A stretch of 64,000 nt of DNA, taken from the NCBI RefSeq assembly GCF_018130765.1, contig NZ_JAFCJZ010000005.1:1-64000 (forward strand), given 5' to 3'. The notes under the pieces are model-generated. The model did not search any database and was not told where the DNA came from. It saw nothing but the letters and a program-made list of their open reading frames with translations. The DNA comes from Bradyrhizobium iriomotense (lineage in GTDB: Bacteria > Pseudomonadota > Alphaproteobacteria > Rhizobiales > Xanthobacteraceae). Positions 43,490 through 50,655 of the stretch are shown in pieces. Made by a program: the position numbers and the translations under genes. Within the stretch, counting starts at the first letter, position 1, and each line of letters opens with the position of its first letter.

Positions 43490-45079
43490 ATGCAAGCGCA
43501 TCAGCGAATGTTAGATCCGACGCCTAACGGCCTGCATTCCGGCGAGTCCCCGTTGCTTCAGACGCTCGGGCTCACCAAACGCTATGGCGATTTTCTCGCC
43601 AACGATTCCATCGACATCGACATCTGGCCGAAGGAGATTCACGCCCTGCTCGGGGAGAACGGCGCCGGCAAGTCGACGCTGGTCAAGGCGATCTACGGGC
43701 TGATCCAGCCTAGCGCCGGCGAGATTCGCTGGCAGGGCCAACCGATCGTCCTGTCTGGTCCGTCCGAAGCGCGCAGCCGCGGTATCGGCATGGTGTTCCA
43801 GCACTTCTCGCTGTTCGACAATCTGACCGTCGCCGAGAACGTCGCGCTCGGCCTCGATGGGAAAGAATCCTTCAAGGACATGTCGGCGCGGCTGGAGCAG
43901 GTGTCGAAGACCTACGGTCTGCCGCTCGATCCCAGGCGCGAGGTCTGGCAATTGTCGGTCGGCGAGCGCCAGCGCATCGAGATCGTCCGCGCCCTGATGC
44001 AGGACCCGAAATTCCTGATCCTGGACGAGCCCACCGCGGTGCTGACCCCGCAGGAGGCCGATCAGCTCTTCATCGTGCTGGAGCGCCTCAAGGCGGAAGG
44101 CCGCGCCATCCTCTACATCAGCCACAAGCTGGAGGAGGTGAAGCGCCTCTGCGATACCGCCACGATCCTGCGCGGCGGCAAGAAGGTCGAGACCTGCAAT
44201 CCCCGGCTCGAGACCGCAGCTTCGCTCGCCCGCATGATGGTCGGCGGCGAGATCAAGGAAGTGAAGGCTCCCGCCGGCCGGCAGACGACGGTGCCGCGGC
44301 TGGTCGTCAACGATCTCTCGCTGGCGCCAAGCGAGGCGCATGGCGTGCGGCTCGAGCACATCTCGTTCGAGCTGAAGGGCGGCGAGATCCTCGGCATCGC
44401 CGGCGTCGCCGGCAACGGCCAGGACGAGCTCTTTGCGGCGCTCTCCGGCGAGCGGCTGTCCAAGGATCCCGGTACCGTGGTGATCGAAGGCATCGCCGCC
44501 GGCCACCTCTCGATCACGCAGCGCCGCAAGCTGGGCGCGGCTTTCGTTCCCGAGGAGCGGCTCGGCCATGGCACCGCGCCGCGCATGAAGCTGTCGGAGA
44601 ACGCGTTGCTGACCGGGCACGCCGCCAGCGGCATGGTCCGTCGCGGCTTCATCGACACCGCGGCGACGCTGAAGACAGTTGATCGAGCGACCGAAACTTT
44701 TGATGTCCGCAAGGCCAAGCGCGATCCCGAGGCCGCGAGCCTGTCCGGCGGCAATCTGCAGAAGTTCATCGTGGGACGCGAGATCCTGCGCAACCCGGCG
44801 GTGCTGGTGGTGAGCCAGCCGACCTGGGGCGTCGACGCCGGCGCTGCTGCGGTGATCCGCCAGGCGCTGCTCGATCTCGCAACCGCCGGCGCCGCCGTGC
44901 TGGTGACCAGCCAGGACCTCGACGAGCTCGCGGAGATCGCCGACCGCATCGCCGTGATGTTCCACGGCCGGTTGTCCGCACCACTTGCGACAAGCGAAGC
45001 GACGCGCGAAAAGCTCGGCCTTCTCATGGGCGGCAGCAGCCTGGAGCCGAAGGAGGCCGCGCATGCAGTTGGTGCTTGA
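43490..45079 (+). CDS. BMP-type ABC transporter double ATPase (system 2)
   Basis: A 529-residue two-domain ABC ATPase. First domain: Walker [10 protein letters not shown], signature LSVGERQR, Walker B LILDEPTAVL. Second domain: degenerate Walker A GVAGNGQDE, signature LSGGNLQKFI, Walker B VLVVSQPTWGVD. It energises the second BMP importer, as indicated by the overlapping permease gene (17 bp). Gene order differs from system 1, where the ATPase comes after the permeases. Confidence 0.9.
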   Translation: MQAHQRMLDPTPNGLHSGESPLLQTLGLTKRYGDFLANDSIDIDIWPKEIHALLGENGAGKSTLVKAIYGLIQPSAGEIRWQGQPIVLSGPSEARSRGIGMVFQHFSLFDNLTVAENVALGLDGKESFKDMSARLEQVSKTYGLPLDPRREVWQLSVGERQRIEIVRALMQDPKFLILDEPTAVLTPQEADQLFIVLERLKAEGRAILYISHKLEEVKRLCDTATILRGGKKVETCNPRLETAASLARMMVGGEIKEVKAPAGRQTTVPRLVVNDLSLAPSEAHGVRLEHISFELKGGEILGIAGVAGNGQDELFAALSGERLSKDPGTVVIEGIAAGHLSITQRRKLGAAFVPEERLGHGTAPRMKLSENALLTGHAASGMVRRGFIDTAATLKTVDRATETFDVRKAKRDPEAASLSGGNLQKFIVGREILRNPAVLVVSQPTWGVDAGAAAVIRQALLDLATAGAAVLVTSQDLDELAEIADRIAVMFHGRLSAPLATSEATREKLGLLMGGSSLEPKEAAHAVGA

Positions 45080-46154
45080 GAAGCGCGCCGAGCGCTCTGG
45101 CACGATCGCGCTGGTCTCGCCGCTGATCGCGATCGGCCTCACGATCGTCACCATGACCATCCTGTTCGCGATCCTCGGCAAGAATCCGCTGCTTGCACTC
45201 CACGCCTATTTCATCGCGCCCTTGACCGACGGCTATTCGCTGCAGGAGATCGCGGTGAAGGCGACGCCGCTGGTAATGATCGCGATCGGCCTGTCGCTCT
45301 GTTATCTCGCCAATGCCTGGAACATCGGCGCCGAGGGGCAATTCCTGATCGGCGCCGTCGCCGGAAGCTGGATCGCGGTGAAGACGCAGGGCACTGATGC
45401 CGGCGCCTGGGTGCTGCCGGCGATGCTCGTGCTCGCAGCCGCCGCTGGCGCGCTCTATGCGCTGATCCCGGCGATCTGCAAGGTGAAGTTCGGCGCCAGC
45501 GAGATCCTGACCAGCCTGATGCTGGTCTATGTCGCCGATCTCTTTCTGGATTATCTCGTGCGCGGCCCCTGGCGCGATCCGCACGGCTTCAATTTCCCGA
45601 CCACGGCCGAGTTCGATCCGGTCGCGACGGTGCCGCTGCTGATCGAAGGCGGCCGGCTGCATCTCGGCTCGATCATCGCGCTGCTCGTCGTTGCGGCTGC
45701 GGCGATCCTGCTCGGGCGCACCATCAAGGGTTTCGAGATCCGCGTGGTCGGCGCCGCGCCCCGCGCGGCGCGGTTCGGCGGCTTCAACGCCAACCAGCTG
45801 ATCATCCTGACCTTCGCGGTCTCCGGCGCACTGGCGGGCCTTGCCGGCATCATCGAGGTCGCCGGTCCCGTCGGGCATCTCCAGCCCGGCATCTCGCCCG
45901 GCTACGGCTTTACCGCGATCATCGTCGCCTTCCTCGGCCGGTTGAACCCGCTTGGAATATTAATTGCAGGCCTTTTTCTCGCACTGACCTTTATCGGCGG
46001 CGAGCAGGCGCAGATCGCGATGAAGATCCCGTTGGATGTCACCAAGGTGTTTCAGGGCATTCTGCTGTTCTACGTGCTCGCCTGCGACTCCCTCATCCTC
46101 TACCGCTTCAAGCTGGTGTTCCCGAACCGACAGGTGGCCCGTGGAACTCATTGA
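45063..46154 (+). CDS. BMP-type ABC transporter permease 1 (system 2)
   Basis: A 363-residue permease with about nine membrane segments. Conserved marks are LCYLANAWNIGAEGQFLIGA and GFEIRVVGAAPRAARFGGFNANQLI. It starts inside the end of the ATPase gene (17-bp overlap), so expression is coupled. Together with the next gene it forms the channel. Confidence 0.88.
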   Translation: MQLVLEKRAERSGTIALVSPLIAIGLTIVTMTILFAILGKNPLLALHAYFIAPLTDGYSLQEIAVKATPLVMIAIGLSLCYLANAWNIGAEGQFLIGAVAGSWIAVKTQGTDAGAWVLPAMLVLAAAAGALYALIPAICKVKFGASEILTSLMLVYVADLFLDYLVRGPWRDPHGFNFPTTAEFDPVATVPLLIEGGRLHLGSIIALLVVAAAAILLGRTIKGFEIRVVGAAPRAARFGGFNANQLIILTFAVSGALAGLAGIIEVAGPVGHLQPGISPGYGFTAIIVAFLGRLNPLGILIAGLFLALTFIGGEQAQIAMKIPLDVTKVFQGILLFYVLACDSLILYRFKLVFPNRQVARGTH

Positions 46155-47058
46155 GGCCATCGTCCTCGCGGTGCTCGCCGCATCGACGCCGCTGCTGATC
46201 GCCGCGACCGGCGAGCTCGTGACCGAACGCTCCGGCGTGCTCAATCTCGGCGTCGAGGGCATGATGATCGTCGGCGCCGCCTGTGGTTTTGGCGGCGCGT
46301 GGCTGACCGGTTCGATTCTGGTCGGCGCATTGTTCGGCATCGTCGCGGGCACGCTGATGTCGCTCGTGTTCGCGCTGATGGCGCTCGGGCTCGCCGTCAA
46401 CCAGGTCGCGACGGGTCTTGCGCTGACCATTCTCGGCATTGGCCTCTCCGGCCTGATCGGCGCCGGCTTCGTCGGAGAACGCATCACGCCGGCCGTGCAC
46501 CTTTACATTCCCGGCCTGACCGACATGCCGCTGATCGGCCGCGTGCTGTTCGGCGAGGACGGCTTCGTCTATTTCTCCGTCGCGCTGATCGTTGGCGTCT
46601 GGTGGTTCCTGTACCGCACGCGGGCGGGATTGATCCTGCGCGCCTGCGGTGACAATCACGTCTCCGCGCATGCGCTGGGCTATCCCGTGCTGCGCATCCG
46701 AACCTTCGCCGTGATGTTCGGCGGCGCCTGCGCCGGACTTGCCGGCGCCTATCTGCCGCTTGCCTATACGCCGTTCTTCATTCCCGGCATGACCGCGGGC
46801 CGCGGCTGGATCGCACTGGCGCTGGTGGTGTTCGCGTCCTGGCGGCCGGGCCGCCTCGTGGTCGGTGCCTATCTGTTCGGTGCGGTGACGATCCTGCAAC
46901 TGCACGCGCAGGGCTGGGGCGTCGGCATTCCCTCGCAGTTCATGTCGGCGCTGCCTTATCTCGCGACCGTCATCGTGCTGGTCCTGCTCTCCCGCGCGCG
47001 CACCGGCGGCTCGACCGCGCCGGCCGCGCTCGGCACCGTGTTCGTGCCTGATCGCTAG
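46141..47058 (+). CDS. BMP-type ABC transporter permease 2 (system 2)
   Basis: A 305-residue permease with the family start TPLLIAATGELVTERSGVLNLGVEGMM, matching the corresponding part of the system-1 second permease. It starts with GTG within the end of the previous gene (14-bp overlap), with AGGTGG before it. It completes the membrane part of the second importer. Confidence 0.88.
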   Translation: MELIEAIVLAVLAASTPLLIAATGELVTERSGVLNLGVEGMMIVGAACGFGGAWLTGSILVGALFGIVAGTLMSLVFALMALGLAVNQVATGLALTILGIGLSGLIGAGFVGERITPAVHLYIPGLTDMPLIGRVLFGEDGFVYFSVALIVGVWWFLYRTRAGLILRACGDNHVSAHALGYPVLRIRTFAVMFGGACAGLAGAYLPLAYTPFFIPGMTAGRGWIALALVVFASWRPGRLVVGAYLFGAVTILQLHAQGWGVGIPSQFMSALPYLATVIVLVLLSRARTGGSTAPAALGTVFVPDR

Positions 47059-47074
47059 CGTTTCATTTCCGCGG

Positions 47075-47101
47075 CGTGCGCGATGGGGCGCGCACGTTGC
47101 G
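47075..47101 (+). promoter_or_regulatory. Intra-operon hairpin overlapping a weak sigma-54-like element
   Basis: CGTGCGCG and CGCGCACG (47075-47082 and 47089-47096) form a perfect 8-bp stem. Overlapping it, GGGCGCG-CACG-TTGCG (47086-47101) has GG and GC 10 bp apart and a good -12 half, but a poor -24 half. The hairpin could adjust expression of the binding protein relative to the permeases; the promoter reading is weak and may be a by-product of the hairpin. Confidence 0.4.
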
Positions 47102-47136
47102 GATCGTGGCTTTCCCCTGATGTTTGGAGATTGATG

Positions 47137-48213
47137 ATGAGGAAATCACTTCTTGCGCTGACTGCCGGGCTTTTGCTTGCCGGGAGCGTCAGCGCAGCCT
47201 CCGCCGCCGACAAGCTGAAGGTCGGCTTCATTTACCTGGGCCCGATCGGAGACCTCGGCTGGACCTACCAGCATGACGTCGGCCGGCAGGCGCTGGTGAA
47301 GGAATTGGGCGACAAGATCGAGACCACCTATCTCGAGAACGTGCCCGAAGGCCCCGACGCCGAGCGCGCCATCGAGCAGCTCGTCCGCGCCGGCAACAAG
47401 CTGATCTTCACCACATCCTTCGGCTACATGGACCCGACGCTGAAGGTTGCCAAGAAGTATCCGAACGTGCATTTCGAGCACGCCACCGGCTACAAGCGCG
47501 ACAAGAACATGTCGACCTATTCGGCCAAGTGGTACCAGGGCCGCTACATCCAGGGCCTGATCGCGGCCAAGATGTCGAAGTCCGGCGTGCTCGGCTATAT
47601 CGGATCGTTCCCGATCCCCGAGGTCGTCTCCGGCATCAACGCGACGATCCTGGCGGCGCAGACCATCAACCCGAACATCAAGGTCAAGATCATCTGGGCC
47701 AACACCTGGTTCGACCCGGGCAAGGAAGCCGACGCCGCCAAGGCGCTGATCGACCAGGGCGCCGACGTCATCATGCAGCACACGGACTCGCCGGCCGCCA
47801 TGCAGATCGCCAGCGAGCGCGGCAAGCTCGCCTTCGGCCAGGATTCCGAGATGATCAAGTTCGGGCCCAAGACCCAGCTGACCTCGATCCTCGACACCTG
47901 GGGCCCCTACTACATCGATCGCGTCAAGGCCGAGCTCGCCGGAACCTGGAAGTCGGAGGACACCTGGGGCGGACTCGACAGCCACATGTTCGCGATGGCG
48001 CCCTACACCAACATGCCTGACGACGTGAAGAAGATGGCCGAGGATGCCCAGGCCGCGATCACCGCGGGCAAGTTGCACCCGTTCAAGTGCCCGATTGTTG
48101 CGCAGGACGGCAAGGCGGTCGAGTGCAAGGGCGGCGCCAATCTCGACGACGGCCAGATCCTCGGCATGAATTTCTACGTGAAAGGCATCGACGACAAGCT
48201 GCCGGGCAAGTAG
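47137..48213 (+). CDS. BMP-family substrate-binding protein (system 2)
   Basis: A 358-residue periplasmic binding protein with a Sec signal peptide (LLALTAGLLLAGSVSAASA, about residues 5-24). The mature part starts DKLKVGFIYLGPIGDLGWTYQHD, the classic BMP opening, with later FTTSFGYMDP and DTWGPYYIDRV. The start at 47137 places GGAGA 6 nt upstream; the ATG one codon earlier is possible. It is clearly different from the system-1 binding protein (Sec rather than Tat-like signal), so the two importers probably recognise different purine or ureide ligands. Confidence 0.9.
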   Translation: MRKSLLALTAGLLLAGSVSAASAADKLKVGFIYLGPIGDLGWTYQHDVGRQALVKELGDKIETTYLENVPEGPDAERAIEQLVRAGNKLIFTTSFGYMDPTLKVAKKYPNVHFEHATGYKRDKNMSTYSAKWYQGRYIQGLIAAKMSKSGVLGYIGSFPIPEVVSGINATILAAQTINPNIKVKIIWANTWFDPGKEADAAKALIDQGADVIMQHTDSPAAMQIASERGKLAFGQDSEMIKFGPKTQLTSILDTWGPYYIDRVKAELAGTWKSEDTWGGLDSHMFAMAPYTNMPDDVKKMAEDAQAAITAGKLHPFKCPIVAQDGKAVECKGGANLDDGQILGMNFYVKGIDDKLPGK

Positions 48214-48324
48214 CACGCTTCTTGCATTGCCTAACTCACCTGCTCCTCCCGGAGGAGGTTCGGAGGGGGTGGCCAGAAGCACCCGGCACTTGTGGTCGCC
48301 CCCTCTTTCAATTTTTCGGCCTGA

Positions 48325-49674
48325 TTATCCCGACTGCATGGCCCGCGCCGCCGAACTGTGGCGGCGGATGAGGTCGGCGACATCCAGTCCCGGGATCGCG
48401 CCGTCGATCACGGCCCATTTCCCCGACACCATCACCCGATCGGCCCGATGCGCCCCGCATAGCACCAGCGCGGCCAGGGGATCGCCATGGCCGGAGAAGC
48501 GCAGCTCGTCGAGCTTGAATAGCGCGAGATCCGCCGCCTTGCCGACAGCGATCTCGCCGAGCTCCGGACGGCCGACGCAGGCTGCCGAGCCCCTGGTCGC
48601 CCAGCGCAGCGCATCCTTGTGGCTGACCCTCGTCACCCCGTAACGCGCCCGCTGCAGCAGGAAGGCGGCGCGCACCTCCTGCATCAGGTTCGATCCGTCG
48701 TTCGAGGCCGAACCATCGACGCCGATCCCAATCCCGACGCCGGCCTCCTCCATCTCGCACACCGGGCAGCAGCCGGACGCCAGCAGCTGGTTGCTGCAGG
48801 CACAATGGCTGACGGTCGTCCCGGCCTTGCCGAGCCGCCTCATCTCGTCGGGATTGAAGAAGATTCCGTGGGCGAGCCAGGTCCGCGCGTTGAGCCAGCC
48901 GCATTGCTCGAGATAGTCGAGCGGACGGCAACCATACATCTGCTGGCAGAATCTGTTCTCATCCTCAGTCTCGGCGAGATGGGTGTGCAGGCGCACGTCG
49001 AGCTTGTCGGCGAGATCGGCGGTGGCGCGCATCAGTGACGTCGTCACGGAGAACGGCGAGCAAGGCGCCAGCGCGATCTGCACCATAGCATCCACCCCGC
49101 GCTGGTGATGTTTTGCGACCACGCGCGCGCTGTCGGCAAGGATCGTGTCCTCGTCCTGCACGACGCTGTCGGGCGGCAGCCCGCCGTCGCGCTGCGACAG
49201 GTTCATCGAGCCACGCGTGAGCAGCACCCTCAACCCGAGCCGCTTGGCGACACTGACCTCGATGTCGACGGACTCCTCGAGCCCCGCCGGGAAGACATAG
49301 TGATGATCCGTCGTGGTGGTGCAGCCCGACAGCAGCAGCTCGGACATCGCCACGGTGACGCCAAGCTCCAGCCGCTCCGGCGTCAGCTTCGCCCACACCG
49401 GATAGAGCGCCTGGAGCCAGGGAAACAGCTCGCGGTCCATCGCCGCGGGCAGCGCCCGCGTCAGCGTCTGGTAGAAGTGATGATGCGTGTTGATGAGGCC
49501 CGGCAGGACGACGTGCTCGCCCGCGTCGAACACCGCAACATCCGCGGTTGCGGGCGTGCCGCCTGCCGGCACGAGCTCGACGATCCGGCCATCCCTGACC
49601 ACGATCCCGCGCGCAGCACCGTCGGCGAGGATGGCCAGCGGATCCCTGATCCAGATCGGCTTTGCATCGTTCAT
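48325..49674 (-). CDS. 8-oxoguanine deaminase (amidohydrolase superfamily)
   Basis: A 449-residue TIM-barrel amidohydrolase. Metal and substrate residues appear in INTHHHFYQTLTRALP, HTHLAETEDENRF, LAHGIFFNPDEM and GVDGSASNDGSN. This pattern is that of the 8-oxoguanine deaminase group (8-oxoguanine to urate plus ammonia), close to AtzB-like triazine hydrolases, which are the alternative. GAGGAG lies before the ATG at 49674. It is divergent from the molybdenum hydroxylase operon, and both sides have sigma-54-like promoters. Its product, urate, fits the following uptake and breakdown genes. Confidence 0.85.
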   Translation of the reverse strand: MNDAKPIWIRDPLAILADGAARGIVVRDGRIVELVPAGGTPATADVAVFDAGEHVVLPGLINTHHHFYQTLTRALPAAMDRELFPWLQALYPVWAKLTPERLELGVTVAMSELLLSGCTTTTDHHYVFPAGLEESVDIEVSVAKRLGLRVLLTRGSMNLSQRDGGLPPDSVVQDEDTILADSARVVAKHHQRGVDAMVQIALAPCSPFSVTTSLMRATADLADKLDVRLHTHLAETEDENRFCQQMYGCRPLDYLEQCGWLNARTWLAHGIFFNPDEMRRLGKAGTTVSHCACSNQLLASGCCPVCEMEEAGVGIGIGVDGSASNDGSNLMQEVRAAFLLQRARYGVTRVSHKDALRWATRGSAACVGRPELGEIAVGKAADLALFKLDELRFSGHGDPLAALVLCGAHRADRVMVSGKWAVIDGAIPGLDVADLIRRHSSAARAMQSG

Positions 49675-49710
49675 GAACCTGCTTCTCCTCACATCTGCTG
49701 ACGACAGGCC

Positions 49711-49726
49711 TGCAAGCCGGACGCCA
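49711..49726 (-). promoter_or_regulatory. Sigma-54-like promoter of the 8-oxoguanine deaminase gene
   Basis: On the minus strand the sequence is TGGCGTC-CGGC-TTGCA, with GG and GC 10 bp apart and both halves close to consensus (TGGC and TTGC). Transcription would start near 49700, giving a leader of about 26 nt. Its orientation and distance fit the gene starting at 49674. Confidence 0.65.
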
Positions 49727-49766
49727 GTCCGAACACGTTCATGCCATGACTTTGCTTGTTGCGACT

Positions 49767-49782
49767 TGGCTCCGGTCTTGCA
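49767..49782 (+). promoter_or_regulatory. Sigma-54-like promoter of the purine hydroxylase operon
   Basis: TGGCTCC-GGTC-TTGCA has GG (49768-49769) and GC (49780-49781) 10 bp apart, with TGGC and TTGC halves intact. Start of transcription would be near 49793, about 35 nt before the ATG at 49828. It faces away from the promoter at 49711-49726; the two leave about 40 bp between them for activator contacts. Confidence 0.65.
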
Positions 49783-49827
49783 AGACTCTATCGCACGATT
49801 CACCGGGCGGAAGCTTTTGGCGCAGCC

Positions 49828-50655
49828 ATGGATTTGAATACCATCACAGCAGTCGCCCATCCGCAAACGCGCGCGCAGCTGCCCGTTTGGACGCCAGGTG
49901 ATGCTTGGCTCGCAGGCGGCACCTGGCTGTTCTCGGAGCCGCAAGCCCACCTCACGCGGCTCATCGATCTCACCGATCTGAAATGGCCCGCGCTGACGAT
50001 CACCGAGAGCCACCTCTCCATCGCCGCAACATGCACCGTTGCGCAACTTGACGGACTCGCTTGCCCACCCGACTGGCTTGCAGCACCTCTCATCGGCCAA
50101 TGCTGTCGCGCCTTCCTTGCTTCGTTCAAGATCTGGAAGACGGCGACGGTGGGCGGCAATCTCTGCATGTCGCTGCCGGCGGGACCGATGATTTCCCTCA
50201 CCTCCGCGCTCGACGGCGTCTGCACCATCTGGAAGGCCGGCGGTGGCGAGCAGAGGATTCCGGTCGTCGACTTCGTCACCGGCAACCAGCGCAACCGCCT
50301 GACGCCGGGCGACCTGCTCCGGCAGATCGATATCCCGGTTGCCGCACTGAAGCGCCGAACCGCGTTTCGCCAGATCTCGCTGGCTCCGGTCGGCCGCTCG
50401 GCAGCGCTCCTCATCGGCAGCCTCGATGCCGATGGCACGCTGACGCTCACGGTCACAGCCTCCACGGTGCGACCGATCCAGCTGTCGTTTTCCAAGCCGC
50501 CCGATGCGGGTGCGCTGCGCGATGCGATCATGCAGCAGATCACCGACGACCTCTACCACACCGACATCCACGGCAAGCCGCTCTGGCGCAAGCACATGAC
50601 GCTGCGGCTCGCAGAGGAGATCCGCGGCGAACTCCTGGGAACCGCATCGCCATGA
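49828..50655 (+). CDS. FAD-binding subunit of molybdenum purine hydroxylase
   Basis: A 275-residue FAD-binding (molybdopterin dehydrogenase, CO-dehydrogenase-type medium) subunit. The LAGGTWLF segment (about residue 30) and TVGGNLCMSLPAGPM (about 108-122) are the FAD-contact loops. It works with the following iron-sulfur/molybdenum subunit, passing electrons to FAD and NAD or another acceptor. Its stop overlaps the next ATG by 4 nt. It is the first gene of the operon and sits behind a sigma-54-like promoter. Confidence 0.85.
   Translation: MDLNTITAVAHPQTRAQLPVWTPGDAWLAGGTWLFSEPQAHLTRLIDLTDLKWPALTITESHLSIAATCTVAQLDGLACPPDWLAAPLIGQCCRAFLASFKIWKTATVGGNLCMSLPAGPMISLTSALDGVCTIWKAGGGEQRIPVVDFVTGNQRNRLTPGDLLRQIDIPVAALKRRTAFRQISLAPVGRSAALLIGSLDADGTLTLTVTASTVRPIQLSFSKPPDAGALRDAIMQQITDDLYHTDIHGKPLWRKHMTLRLAEEIRGELLGTASP

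Noticed and set aside
48243..48257. CTCCTCC/GGAGGAG palindrome after the second BMP gene
   Set aside because: A one-base centre makes a poor hairpin and no T-run follows; not called a terminator.
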